A stretch of DNA of 64,000 nt from JAUVKT01 sp036350795 (GTDB lineage: Bacteria; Bacteroidota; Bacteroidia; Bacteroidales; VadinHA17), in assembly GCA_036350795.1 (NCBI GenBank), contig JAZBNV010000138.1, positions 11,118-75,117 on the forward strand, read 5' to 3'. Positions 40,801 through 49,007 of the stretch are shown here, piece by piece (position 1 is the stretch's first letter; each line of letters begins with the position of its first letter). The translations under genes and the position numbers were made by a program. A model generated the notes under the pieces. That model searched no databases, had not been told where the DNA came from, and saw only the letters and a list, made by a program, of their open reading frames with translations.

Positions 40801-42319
40801 TAACCTCGTCGTTTACCCGGTCGAAATAGAGGAAACCTTTGTTGGCAAGATCAATACACAGCCCGGTGGTAAACTCAGGTGATTGCTGCATCCATCTTGC
40901 AAACTCATCAATGGGGAAAGTTTCAGAGTACCAGTATTCGGAGAACTTACTGACCCTGTACAGGGGGTGATAGTCATCAAGTCCCATAAGCCTTTGAAAC
41001 TCATTCTCATTGAAGTATGAAGCCGATTCAAAATATGCCTGTCCAAGCGAGGAACCCCTGGCGCGCGAGAGGGTTATTTTTGATTCCTGCAGTTTCCATG
41101 AAAGATATTCAAAATACATATCCATCTGGTGATAGGAACTGAAATACGGACTTCTCGAGGTTGGGAAACGCGATCTGTAGGTGTTCAATTCCCGCCCCGG
41201 TACATAGTAGGTAAATGCTATGTCAGAATGGTAAATTGAGTCCTGCCCGATATAGAGAGAGAAAACGGTTGATTGCGAGCGGATTGTTTCCTTGTTGAAA
41301 ATAAAGCTGGCTGAATTTAAACGTACATATAGCGTATCATTCCGGAACATCTCAAGCGAGGCAGGGGTAAACTCGTTCCCGGTGCCCCTTACTGATGCAC
41401 CCTCAAATGCCAGCCCGCCTTCAAAATCAATGTTTTCATATATATCCTTAATTTCAAAAGTATTCTGATAGGTTTCAAAACGTGGATAGGTCGCACTTTC
41501 AGGGACAGGGATGCTGATTACCCTGTCATTCAGTATTCCGGGTACGGGTTTATCAAAATATGTACTATTGGTAAACAGTACGGAGTCGGCAGTAAAAAAC
41601 GATTCTGTAGTGTTTAAAACATACTGCCCAAGAGATGCAAACACGGAGTTGCGTTCATATCCTGCTTTTTCCCAGGTAACCTTTCCTCTCTTGCCTCTCC
41701 ACTGCCTGAGCACTGGAATATATTCTCCTTCAGTTTCGTAAATATAGGTAGAATCGTGCGCGGTAAAGCAAAAAATATCAGTTTCCGGTATAATAATTCT
41801 GAAAACAGTATCATTGGAGAATGAGAACCTGTTGCTGTTTATTTTCCATGTAGCTGCCCTGGAACTGTAAAGAAGGCTGTCGCTTATCAGCATTCCGGTG
41901 GAAGAAACAAAGGAACTTATAAGGCTGATCTGGGATCCTGGCCGGGAAACAAAATTATCAAGTCCTGTTAACCATTCTTCAAGGAGCTCGCTGTCAATAT
42001 CATAATTTATAAAATTCATAACGGTAGTAATAAAACTTTCGAAATGAGGCACAGCCCTCATGCGTTTTACTACCATGTTATTTGAAATTGCCAATACTTT
42101 TTGCCTGCTTTCGGGCGACAGCAGGGTACTGTCCCAGACAGCTATAAAACTGTTCAGAAGTGCCGTCTGGTTTTCATTCAGGTTTGGTCCCATAAAGTCA
42201 CGCAATTCATTGGGAAAAGCATCACTCTCTCCCGAGAATTTTTGTCCGGCTTGTGGGTAAACGCTTACCAGTAAGCTGTTTGCACTTATAAGTACTAATA
42301 GAATAAGACCTTTTTTCAT
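37814..42319 (-). CDS. Giant exported protein of unknown function (1501 residues)
   Basis: The largest gene in the window. The frame is open to 42445, but that region overlaps prmA. The ATG at 42319 gives a clear signal peptide (MKKGLILLVLISANSLLVSVYPQA) 10 bp after prmA, so I take that start. The N-terminal third contains helical stretches (MRAVPHFESFITTVMNFINY) and an early beta region. From residue 550 onward the protein is strand-rich with repeating blocks, such as SLLLIND-like and FEFNGVVQAGMITIYGND, FTAGNILPTLPQTLSLQND and FLGDVHLSSEKEHLNFLGSA. This is reminiscent of long beta-jellyroll or OstA-like periplasmic proteins, but I cannot claim homology. It has no membrane anchor or catalytic motif that I recognise. 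It is last in a five-gene minus-strand run. Confidence 0.85.
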   Translation of the reverse strand: MKKGLILLVLISANSLLVSVYPQAGQKFSGESDAFPNELRDFMGPNLNENQTALLNSFIAVWDSTLLSPESRQKVLAISNNMVVKRMRAVPHFESFITTVMNFINYDIDSELLEEWLTGLDNFVSRPGSQISLISSFVSSTGMLISDSLLYSSRAATWKINSNRFSFSNDTVFRIIIPETDIFCFTAHDSTYIYETEGEYIPVLRQWRGKRGKVTWEKAGYERNSVFASLGQYVLNTTESFFTADSVLFTNSTYFDKPVPGILNDRVISIPVPESATYPRFETYQNTFEIKDIYENIDFEGGLAFEGASVRGTGNEFTPASLEMFRNDTLYVRLNSASFIFNKETIRSQSTVFSLYIGQDSIYHSDIAFTYYVPGRELNTYRSRFPTSRSPYFSSYHQMDMYFEYLSWKLQESKITLSRARGSSLGQAYFESASYFNENEFQRLMGLDDYHPLYRVSKFSEYWYSETFPIDEFARWMQQSPEFTTGLCIDLANKGFLYFDRVNDEVTIKQKLYDYIDSYAKRKDYDVVSILSETESPLDNAVLDMRNYKMRINGIPGIFLSDSQNVAIYPYDRSIILEKNRSFEFNGVVQAGMITIYGNDFRFSYDTFKIKMPRVDSIALQVYTDERDEMGGLLAKNVEDLIQMTNAELLIDDPANKSGLKSLKQYPIFTAISDSYIFYDRIPGLEGVYPQSDFYFRLDPFVFENTDRLHETDLDLKGEFTAGNILPTLPQTLSLQNDKSLGFSYTTEDEGLDIYEGQARMFNEINMSNSGLKGHGRLDHLTASILSPEINMFPDSLISEAETFTIAASTLFPELSSENAMIRWYPEKDEWHAEIRDDGKFSIFDNGSELDGTVLLTSGGLSGNGNLSFTDSRLISSNILFTSSTLRADTATYNLKSVSGDGFAFIAEDANTYVDFEGQLSRFSLNSDSSVVKFPEINYICTMTDFEYDMNGKVLSMVQKGRESSTLMDGEQLLKQDMENLEKPTFFSTHMVNDTLTFSATRGRYLLNEEKVIAEDVNYIKVADALIQPDSGILRINKGAKFDKLNESLIAINNRHLIHTARVDIINTRRYEASGIYDYIDEENSVQPIKFTEIVVDSLRSKGSGYIPQTQNFKLSPYFTFLGDVHLSSEKEHLNFLGSAGIIHDCDYIGSAPMKFNADIDPLNIMIPVSDKARDINANLITVGTYITVDSTHIYSAFLSPSKSWSDIALVGAQGWLVYDKASGIYKVSSREKLANPVLPGPLVSFNKAVCDVYSEGSIDLGLDYGLLDISAAGNVMHITDSGLVNIKLILALDFHFSEPALGVMKDEIRYMAGLEGVDLSTDTYDMAMKNLIGADAASRLQEDMNLFGMARNLPADFKPELILNDLNLVWNDEYLAYRSEGKIGIGFIGTQALNVKVDGYVELQKRRSGDILDIYLKADNSTWYWFSYTRGVLMALSGNNNFNTILRDEKLNDRKHPDNSVRLPYTYMVGVQDRLENFLRRMERGTEDSDTGQDNIDFNQ

Positions 42320-42329
42320 GCTGATCATT

Positions 42330-43166
42330 TTAAGCTGTGAATAGCCCGCTTGCCCATTTGTCCCTTGTATTGCTTTTAATGAACCTGAATCCTGCTTTTT
42401 CAGCTCCTGCAATGATGGGCTTAATGTCATCCTCAAAAAATCCACTCACAATTAATATGCCACCGTCTTTGCATAGTTGCCTGTAATGCTCCATCTCTTC
42501 GAGCAGTATGTTTCTTGTAATATTTGCCAGTACGATGTCGAATTCCTGCCCGTGAATATCTTTAACAGTACCGTGCACCAGGCTGCAGTTAGTAACTTTA
42601 TTAATCTCAATATTTTCGGTCGAATTATTATAGGCCCATTCGTCAATATCAATGCCTGTAACCTTTTTACATTCCATCCTGGAGGCAAGTATTGCAAGTA
42701 CACCTGTTCCGGATCCTACATCAAGTACATCTTTTCCTGAGAAGTCCAGATCTTTCATCTGATTAATCATCAGCCATGTTGTAGAGTGGTGTCCGGTTCC
42801 AAACGACATTTTAGGCTCTATAATTATCTCGTGCCGGTGTTCGGCAGAAGGTTTATGGTAAGGCGACCTCAGGTAACAGAATTTTTCGACTTCAACCGGT
42901 TCGAAGTTGCTTTCCCACTCCTTATTCCAGTTCTTTTCTTCTATTTCCCTGCTTGATATATGCACCTCTCCAAACTCTTTTGAAGTCCTGACCGTAAGAC
43001 TTTCAAGCAATCCAGGTTTGAAATCCCGTAATGGAATATAAGCCAGTAAGCCACTCTCATCTTCGAGGAAAGACTCATAGCCAATTTCATTTAACTCAGC
43101 TATGCAAATATCTTTTCCTGTTTCCCGGTTCAGGGGTATTACGATATTTAATTCCAGGTATTTCAA
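42330..43166 (-). CDS. prmA: Ribosomal protein L11 methyltransferase
   Basis: PrmA trimethylates ribosomal protein L11. The substrate-binding N-terminus (EIEEKNWNKEWESNFEPVEV) leads to MSFGTGHHSTTWLMINQM, the SAM motif VLDVGSGTGVLAILASRM, IDIDEWAYNN, and the motif ANITRNILLEEM. The length of 278 residues is on the short side but standard for Bacteroidota. It follows tpiA by 9 bp and precedes the 1501-residue gene by 10 bp. The link to the giant exported protein is likely only transcriptional. Confidence 0.94.
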   Translation of the reverse strand: MKYLELNIVIPLNRETGKDICIAELNEIGYESFLEDESGLLAYIPLRDFKPGLLESLTVRTSKEFGEVHISSREIEEKNWNKEWESNFEPVEVEKFCYLRSPYHKPSAEHRHEIIIEPKMSFGTGHHSTTWLMINQMKDLDFSGKDVLDVGSGTGVLAILASRMECKKVTGIDIDEWAYNNSTENIEINKVTNCSLVHGTVKDIHGQEFDIVLANITRNILLEEMEHYRQLCKDGGILIVSGFFEDDIKPIIAGAEKAGFRFIKSNTRDKWASGLFTA

Positions 43167-43175
43167 AATGTCTGA

Positions 43176-43934
43176 TCAGTATGATTTAATTATCGAGATA
43201 AAATCATCGGCTTTCAGCGAAGCTCCACCTATAAGTCCGCCATCAACATCTTTCATCGAGAATAATTCTGCAGCATTTCCGGCATTGCAGCTTCCGCCGT
43301 ATAGTATTGTTGTGTTATCTGCAAGCTGCTTATCGTAGTTTGCAGCAATAAGACTGCGGATATAAGCATGCATTTCCTGTGCCTGGTCCGAGCTGGCAGT
43401 AACTCCGGTGCCTATTGCCCATACCGGTTCGTAAGCTATAATCACATCTGAAAAGTCTTTTACATCCAGATCGAATATACCATTTTCGAGTTGATCTTTT
43501 ACCACGTCGAAATGCTTTGCTGACTGGCGTTGTTCGAGCGACTCACCGATGCAGAATATTACTTTGAGTTCCTTACCAAGAGCACTCTTTACCTTGGCAT
43601 TAAGAAGCTCATTGTTTTCCTTAAAGTATGCCCTTCTTTCACTATGGCCAATAATAACATATGCAGCTCCGGCCGACTTAATCATTGCGGCAGAAATCTC
43701 ACCAGTATATGCACCTGATTCCTTATCAGAACAGTTTTGGGCACCTGTATGCAGCAGGGTCTTATCAATTAGCTGTGTCAGGGGATAAATATGAGTGAAA
43801 GGAGTGCAAATAATTACATCAACATCAGGGGGTTTATTATCAGACAGTTTGGTATTCAGTGATTTAGCAAGGTCAATCCCTTCTTCCAGTGTTAGGTTCA
43901 TTTTCCAGTTTCCGGCAACAATTTTCTTTCTCAT
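43176..43934 (-). CDS. tpiA: Triosephosphate isomerase
   Basis: A 252-residue TIM-barrel enzyme interconverting DHAP and glyceraldehyde-3-phosphate. Signatures are VAGNWKMN (catalytic Lys11), YVIIGHSERR (catalytic His), VIAYEPVWAIGTG (catalytic Glu) and YGGSCNAGN near the phosphate site. It is complete. It lies 4 bp after the DoxX-like gene and 9 bp before prmA, in the tmk-to-giant-protein run. The order DoxX-like then tpiA is common in Bacteroidales. Confidence 0.97.
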   Translation of the reverse strand: MRKKIVAGNWKMNLTLEEGIDLAKSLNTKLSDNKPPDVDVIICTPFTHIYPLTQLIDKTLLHTGAQNCSDKESGAYTGEISAAMIKSAGAAYVIIGHSERRAYFKENNELLNAKVKSALGKELKVIFCIGESLEQRQSAKHFDVVKDQLENGIFDLDVKDFSDVIIAYEPVWAIGTGVTASSDQAQEMHAYIRSLIAANYDKQLADNTTILYGGSCNAGNAAELFSMKDVDGGLIGGASLKADDFISIIKSY

Positions 43935-43938
43935 AGTC

Positions 43939-45150
43939 CTAGTTTTTCAGTTTTTTTACCAGCAAATACAGGCACAGGGAAATCAGACTTGCCATGCCTA
44001 TGGCCAGTAAGAGTTTTATATATATGTTAAGGTGCTTTTTAGAAGCATATTGTTCAATGTTTACGATTATTTCCTCTGGTCCGGGGAAGGATCTGTAGCT
44101 CCATTTTTTCAGTACCCTGCCCTCGCTGAGTAGCAGGAAACCGGGATTTGACCTGATTATTGTCTTAATCATAGTCTCATCACCGGAAAGGCCCAGAGTA
44201 CCACCGCCCGCCAGCAGCATTTCGTCAATCGAGGATGAGCTCAGAAGGTAGCTCGAGAAACCCTGGTTAAACAGCTCGTTACAGGTTTTTATTCCATTTT
44301 CCAGTTCTTCTGCCGGTGCATCTTCAAGCGACTTGCTTATAAGCATGATAGTGTAGCCAGGGTCGCTCAGTATCATGTCTGTGAGGTCGAAGCCTTCCTT
44401 AGTAATAAGAATGAAGTCATGAATAGGTGGCTCATATCCCTTGCTTATAAGAGTACTTTTCTGGTCTACAAAGGTCCAGTCAGGATCGTCAGGATAATTC
44501 TCGATTGTAAATTCCTTCCGGATTCCATCTTTCTCATATATCAGCACTGTCTCATATTCGTCTATCGGCGCCCCTTCGGGAATTGTCATATTCTCCTTTA
44601 TATTTTCACCCTCCGCATAAGGCCTGAAGTCTATAAGCGGCAGGTACTTAAGATTAATAAGTGAGAATAGTATAAAGAGAAAGGAAAGAGTAATAAGCAC
44701 CAGGCTCTCATGCAATGCTTTCCCGGGCGATCTGAACCTCTTGCGGTAAATAAACACGGGCACAACCAGGGCAGTAATAAGAACATTCTTATAAAATGTC
44801 TGCCAGTTGCTCAGGTGGATCGCATCTCCAAAACATCCGCAATCTGAGACGGGATTATTTATTGCCAGGACCAGCGTCAGTGGTGTAAACCCTGCCATAA
44901 ACACTAATAAAGCCCATGCAGCTTCCTTTATACGAATACCACTCAGGGCTGCAACACCAATAATAAATTCTGCCGTGCTCAGCACAATCCCCATTACCAG
45001 TGCCAGGTTGTTGATAGAATCCAGTCCGAAGGCTGTAAAGTAATCTATAAATTTATACATTGAGCCTTCAGGATCAACTCCCTTGGATAAGCCTGAAAAG
45101 ATAAATACTATTCCTGCTATTATTCTGCCGATATGCGCTATCTGTTTCAT
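43939..45150 (-). CDS. DoxX/MauE-type membrane protein with thioredoxin-like C-terminus (BT_3928 family)
   Basis: A 403-residue membrane protein. Four transmembrane helices at residues 5-135 form a DoxX/MauE-type domain (HIGRIIAGIVFIFSGLSKG and onward), and a CGCF motif lies in SDCGCFGDAIHLSNW. A further helix at about 148-168 leads to a soluble domain of about 180 residues, and the protein ends with another transmembrane helix. The soluble part (IMLISKSLEDAPAEELENG, FLLLSEGRVLKKW) looks thioredoxin-like but lacks a CxxC, so any redox work must rest on the CGC motif. It overlaps the tmk stop by one base and precedes tpiA by 4 bp. Members with this architecture are usually called BT_3928 family; the function is unknown. 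Confidence 0.85.
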   Translation of the reverse strand: MKQIAHIGRIIAGIVFIFSGLSKGVDPEGSMYKFIDYFTAFGLDSINNLALVMGIVLSTAEFIIGVAALSGIRIKEAAWALLVFMAGFTPLTLVLAINNPVSDCGCFGDAIHLSNWQTFYKNVLITALVVPVFIYRKRFRSPGKALHESLVLITLSFLFILFSLINLKYLPLIDFRPYAEGENIKENMTIPEGAPIDEYETVLIYEKDGIRKEFTIENYPDDPDWTFVDQKSTLISKGYEPPIHDFILITKEGFDLTDMILSDPGYTIMLISKSLEDAPAEELENGIKTCNELFNQGFSSYLLSSSSIDEMLLAGGGTLGLSGDETMIKTIIRSNPGFLLLSEGRVLKKWSYRSFPGPEEIIVNIEQYASKKHLNIYIKLLLAIGMASLISLCLYLLVKKLKN

Positions 45151-45836
45151 TAGATTATTCCTTTTTTGACCAGTAAATCAAGTGTCTTGTCAAATATCTG
45201 TTCAGCCGTCAGCATAGCTCCATTTTCTGCCGCACAGTCTAATATCTGAAGACTGACATCGCTCTTTGCTGTTTCAAGGTATACTTCTCTTACGCTGCGT
45301 TGAAAATCAAGTGAATCTTCGTGAATATCAGTGTTCCCCTTAAGATAAATCCTGTCGCTACCTGATCTGCTTTCAATAAGTTTTTCGCTTGTAAAGGCAA
45401 AGGGCACATCAAGAAAGATATTTATTGCCGCCTGCGGGATTGCAAAATGCCTGAACTCAAGGTCAAGTATCCAGTCTCTCAGCCCTGATCTTTCTGCATG
45501 GTCTGAAATTTTTGCACACTGGTATGCGATATTGGAATACACATACCTGTCAAGAATAACATACTTTCCTTTTTTAAGCCATTCTTTTATCATTTCAGAA
45601 GCATCTTTCCTGTCGCCGGCATATAACATTGCAACCAGGTATGGATCAACCTCGTCCAGCCTGCCGAACTCACCCCTCAGGAACCTCGAAACCAGTTCTC
45701 CGAAATAAGGTGCGTCAGTCCTCGGGAAGTGAAGGTATTCACTCTCAATCCCTTTTTCCTCAAAGTAACTCTTAAGCAACTTTATCTGTGTACTCTTGCC
45801 AGCCCCGTCAAGTCCTTCAATAACAATAAGATTCAT
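45150..45836 (-). CDS. tmk: Thymidylate kinase
   Basis: Phosphorylates dTMP to dTDP. The P-loop IEGLDGAGKSTQ is at residues 5-16, the DR-motif region is ILDRYVYSNIAYQ, and the substrate-binding FPRTDAPYFGELVSRFLRG segment precedes it. The LID region is within the segment SRSGSDRIYLKGN. The length of 228 residues is slightly above the 205-215 typical. It is the first gene of the minus-strand run tmk, DoxX-like, tpiA, prmA, 1501-residue protein. A promoter element is found 31 bp upstream. Confidence 0.93.
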   Translation of the reverse strand: MNLIVIEGLDGAGKSTQIKLLKSYFEEKGIESEYLHFPRTDAPYFGELVSRFLRGEFGRLDEVDPYLVAMLYAGDRKDASEMIKEWLKKGKYVILDRYVYSNIAYQCAKISDHAERSGLRDWILDLEFRHFAIPQAAINIFLDVPFAFTSEKLIESRSGSDRIYLKGNTDIHEDSLDFQRSVREVYLETAKSDVSLQILDCAAENGAMLTAEQIFDKTLDLLVKKGII

Positions 45837-45866
45837 TGGATATTCCTGTCACATAAACAATAAGCA

Positions 45867-45874
45867 CAAATATA
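45867..45874 (-). promoter_or_regulatory. Candidate -7 promoter element for tmk operon
   Basis: TATATTTG on the minus strand matches TAnnTTTG, 31 bp before the tmk ATG. It is probably the promoter of the five-gene run down to 37814. Confidence 0.45.
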
Positions 45875-45986
45875 ACAAGTATGCTCCATAAAAATGAGGG
45901 CAGTTATTAAAAGAATAAATTAGATATCAACATCATCCGGTGCAGCACTCAAATGCTCAGCTGATATTATGGTAGAAAAAATTTAC

Positions 45987-45994
45987 TAAGTTTG
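45987..45994 (+). promoter_or_regulatory. Candidate -7 promoter element for folP (leaderless?)
   Basis: TAAGTTTG matches TAnnTTTG and is only 8 bp before the folP ATG. The predicted transcription start would fall on or next to the ATG. Confidence 0.45.
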
Positions 45995-46002
45995 TTCTGC
46001 CT

Positions 46003-46845
46003 ATGACTCGAAAATTCATAAACATTAAAGGCTCCCTGCTGGATCTTTCCACTCCAAAGGTGATGGGGATTATTAATGCTACTCCTGATTCATTCTACGA
46101 AGGGAGCAGGGTGAGCACGCTTGATGAGATCAGGAAACAGGTCGATAAAATGGTTGAAGAGGGTGTCGATATACTGGATGTGGGTGGATATTCATCGAGA
46201 CCCGGTGCAGAAGGGCCTGACCAGGATAAGGAAATACAGAGGGTAAGCAAAGCCCTGGAGCTAATTCGTAAAAGATATCCGGATCTGCCCCTGTCAGTTG
46301 ATACTTTCAGATCAGAGGTTGCCAGGATTGGTATTGAATATTATGACGCAGATATTGTAAATGATGTGTCGGGAGGTGAATTCGATAAGAAAATGTACGG
46401 TCTTGTTGCCTCTAAAGGGGTAGCTTATATATTGATGCATATGAAAGGAAGACCTGAGACCATGCAGGATAAGCCCCGGTATAATGATGTTATGGATGAA
46501 ATTACTTACTGGCTCAGCGTCAGGGTTAAGCGTCTTATAAAGGAAGGACTTAAAGATATTATTATCGACCCTGGCTTTGGTTTTGGTAAGACCCTGGAGC
46601 ATAATTATACTATACTGAAGAACCTGGACAGGTTTCAGTTGCTTGGTTTACCGGTACTTGCAGGCTTATCGCGAAAATCGATGATATGGAAAAAACTTTC
46701 GATAAGTCCGTCTGAAGCACTGAATGGCACCAGTATATTAAATACAATTGCCCTGCAGAAGGGTGCTTCCATATTGAGAGTTCATGATGTGAAAGAGGCT
46801 AAAGAACTGATATGTCTATTTAATGCAGTAAATACTGAAAGCTGA
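46003..46845 (+). CDS. folP: Dihydropteroate synthase
   Basis: Couples p-aminobenzoate to dihydropterin pyrophosphate in folate synthesis; it is the sulfonamide target. The TIM-barrel signatures are PKVMGIINATPDSFYEGSR, DVGGYSSRPGAEGP, IVNDVSGGEFD, LMHMKGRPETMQ, IIDPGFGFGKTLEHNY, LAGLSRKSMIWK and LRVHDVKEAKE. The 280-residue length is normal. It is divergent from tmk and is followed 70 bp later by cdaA, an order that is common in Bacteroidota. The promoter element lies so close that translation may start at the 5' end of the mRNA. Confidence 0.96.
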   Translation: MTRKFINIKGSLLDLSTPKVMGIINATPDSFYEGSRVSTLDEIRKQVDKMVEEGVDILDVGGYSSRPGAEGPDQDKEIQRVSKALELIRKRYPDLPLSVDTFRSEVARIGIEYYDADIVNDVSGGEFDKKMYGLVASKGVAYILMHMKGRPETMQDKPRYNDVMDEITYWLSVRVKRLIKEGLKDIIIDPGFGFGKTLEHNYTILKNLDRFQLLGLPVLAGLSRKSMIWKKLSISPSEALNGTSILNTIALQKGASILRVHDVKEAKELICLFNAVNTES

Positions 46846-46879
46846 CAGGCATCGATGTGGGGCCTCTCAGATATTATGT

Positions 46880-46887
46880 TAATTTTG
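46880..46887 (+). promoter_or_regulatory. Candidate -7 promoter element for cdaA
   Basis: TAATTTTG matches TAnnTTTG, 28 bp before the cdaA ATG. Confidence 0.42.
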
Positions 46888-46915
46888 TACCTGTTAACTT
46901 CTTACATAAAAACAA

Positions 46916-47689
46916 ATGCCTCCTATTTCTATACTTGACATCCTGGATATTGTTCTGGTTGCCATAATACTTTACCAGTTATACAGGCTGATAAGGGGCA
47001 CGGCAGCTCTCAGCATCTTTCTTGGTATTTTTGCTGTTTACCTTTTCTGGCTCATAGTTAAGGCATTTAATATGGAATTGATAAGTTCCATTATGGGGCA
47101 GGTAATTGGTGTGGGAGTAATAGCACTGATAATAGTATTCCAGCAGGAAATAAGAAGATTCTTACTTATCCTGGGGAGCAGGTACCTTGGCGGAGGCAGT
47201 TTCTCCTTCGAGAGATTGTTTGGTGGCAGCAGCAATGTATCTCCTGAGAAGCAAATGGCGATAGAGCAAATTGTAAGAGCTGTTGAGGAGATGGCTGAGA
47301 CAAAAACAGGAGCACTGATAGTAATTGCCAGGAAAAGCACACTTGAATTATATTCAGAAGGAGGGGAGGTAATAAATTCACGAATAAGCGCCGACCTGCT
47401 GCTGTCAATATTTTCAACTCAAAGTCCTTTGCACGACGGGGCAGTACTGATTGAAGCCGGGCGTATTTATGCAGCCAGGTGTCCGCTGCCTACAGTTAAT
47501 AATCCAAGCCTGCCACCGAGGTTCGGAATGAGACACAGGGCAGCCCTTGGCATTACCGAGCTAACTGATTCTCTTGTTATTGTGGTTTCTGAAGAGCGTG
47601 GGAAAATTTCAGTTGCTGACAATACAGAAATGGTTGAGAATATAAAGCCCAAAGAATTAAGGGAAATCTTATCGCGCGAAAGAATCTGA
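46916..47689 (+). CDS. cdaA: Membrane diadenylate cyclase (c-di-AMP synthase)
   Basis: CdaA makes cyclic di-AMP from two ATP. Two to three transmembrane helices lie within residues 5-75, for example LDIVLVAIILYQLYRLI, SIFLGIFAVYLFWLIV and VIGVGVIALIIVF. The DisA_N domain has the active-site motifs DGA (residues 174-176, in PLHDGAVLIEAG) and RHR (206-208, in FGMRHRAALGITE). The 257-residue length is normal. The extracytoplasmic regulator CdaR and glmM, which accompany it in Firmicutes, are absent, as is usual in Bacteroidota. It follows folP with its own promoter-like element. Confidence 0.94.
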   Translation: MPPISILDILDIVLVAIILYQLYRLIRGTAALSIFLGIFAVYLFWLIVKAFNMELISSIMGQVIGVGVIALIIVFQQEIRRFLLILGSRYLGGGSFSFERLFGGSSNVSPEKQMAIEQIVRAVEEMAETKTGALIVIARKSTLELYSEGGEVINSRISADLLLSIFSTQSPLHDGAVLIEAGRIYAARCPLPTVNNPSLPPRFGMRHRAALGITELTDSLVIVVSEERGKISVADNTEMVENIKPKELREILSRERI

Positions 47690-47780
47690 AAGTACCACCT
47701 GCTACTGCAGAGCCGGCCACCTAATAAGAGTCTGGCCAGAGCAAAACATAAGAGATTTACAGCTTATTTGATCCTGCGTT

Positions 47781-48998
47781 TTAGAAAATCATACTTGCAT
47801 TTTCTATTATTGCAATCCTGGTATTACTCTTATTGATCATCTCCTGCATTTCATCAGGAGTAAGTGGACTGATGCCCATACTGTGGCATATTGATTTCTC
47901 AAGACTTGTATGCATATATACCCTTATTCTTCCTGTCTTTTTAAGAGTGGCAAGTGCAGTGCCACCATTGCCCGAGTAAGAGGTCTTTAGCTCCTTGATT
48001 ATTTCCTTAACCGGCCTCCCGAATATCTTTGTAAAGGCATCATTTCCCGATCCGTCGCGGCATTCGGCAAGGAGAATAAGAGTGCCACCGTCTTCCACAA
48101 AGGAAGCCGCATTATGGAGTGATTTATGTGTCTGTATAAAATTAATGTCCTTTGGATATCCTCCGGCCGATGCTACCACCATTTTGAATTTTTCATCTCC
48201 ACGGTACCTGTAGCTTTCGTCATAGACTTTGCAGCTATCAGTAAATTCACTGTAAGTATCATCAAACCTTATCAATGCTACTTTTCCTGCAGTATTCAGT
48301 ATGCCTGAAATAATCAGTTTCCGTGGGAGCAGTTTATCAATTTCCTCGAGATCCTCTGCGACCGGGTTTCCTTTCAGGATTCCTGACTCACAGCCCGGAT
48401 CGAGCATCTGCCTGTCGAAATCAATATACAGGCTGTGATTCTGATAAACAGACTCCCTGAAAGCCAGTCCGGGGAAAAGAAGCTTTCTTCCTCCTCCATA
48501 GCCGGCAAAATAGTGATGTGATATTGCGCCGAAAAGTATTATTAAATCATTTTCAAAAACATCATTCCTGATCAAAACTTCTGTTCCCCGCGATGTAATT
48601 CCCAGCGACCTGTGAGCTTCCCTGTCGTTGCAGTCGTGATGAATAAACCTGTATTTCAGGAAGGTGTCACCATAGGCTGCAAGACTTTCACTGTCAGACT
48701 GCCTGGGATGAGTGCCGTAGGCAATGTAAAAGCATATATTATCGCTCTTTACTCCTTTTTGCTCAAGGAAAGTTGTTAGCAGTGGCAGGTAAGTTTCATA
48801 TGAGCAGAGGCGGGTTTTATCTGAAACCACGATCCCTGCCCTTGATTCTTTGCTTATTTTAATCCTTGATTCGAGTCCGGACATGAATTCTTCTGCAGAA
48901 CAGCCTGATGAGGGTGGATTTACCTCCAGTTTCTTAATATTATCAGGCAGGGTAAGTGTTATTTTTTTTGATCCGTATTTAAAGAGCTGGTCAGTCAA
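47781..48998 (-). CDS. larA: Nickel-pincer lactate racemase-type protein (LarA family)
   Basis: A 405-residue member of the lactate racemase (DUF2088) family. Family marks include VSDKTRLCSYETYLPLL, YGTHPRQSD, HHDCNDREAH, LFGAISHHYFAGYGGGRKLL and QNHSLYIDF. True LarA enzymes racemise lactate or related hydroxy acids using a nickel-pincer nucleotide made by LarB, LarC and LarE. None of those is encoded in the window, so the cofactor must be supplied from elsewhere. It is the third gene of a minus-strand run after the ankyrin-barrel and lipoprotein genes, with a 9-bp gap. Substrate specificity in the family varies, so lactate is not assured. Confidence 0.85.
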   Translation of the reverse strand: MTDQLFKYGSKKITLTLPDNIKKLEVNPPSSGCSAEEFMSGLESRIKISKESRAGIVVSDKTRLCSYETYLPLLTTFLEQKGVKSDNICFYIAYGTHPRQSDSESLAAYGDTFLKYRFIHHDCNDREAHRSLGITSRGTEVLIRNDVFENDLIILFGAISHHYFAGYGGGRKLLFPGLAFRESVYQNHSLYIDFDRQMLDPGCESGILKGNPVAEDLEEIDKLLPRKLIISGILNTAGKVALIRFDDTYSEFTDSCKVYDESYRYRGDEKFKMVVASAGGYPKDINFIQTHKSLHNAASFVEDGGTLILLAECRDGSGNDAFTKIFGRPVKEIIKELKTSYSGNGGTALATLKKTGRIRVYMHTSLEKSICHSMGISPLTPDEMQEMINKSNTRIAIIENASMIF

Positions 48999-49007
48999 GA
49001 TAGTAGC

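Noticed and set aside
42320..42445. Upstream extension of the giant exported protein
   Set aside because: It overlaps the prmA 3' end and would bury the signal peptide; the ATG at 42319 gives a proper signal sequence.
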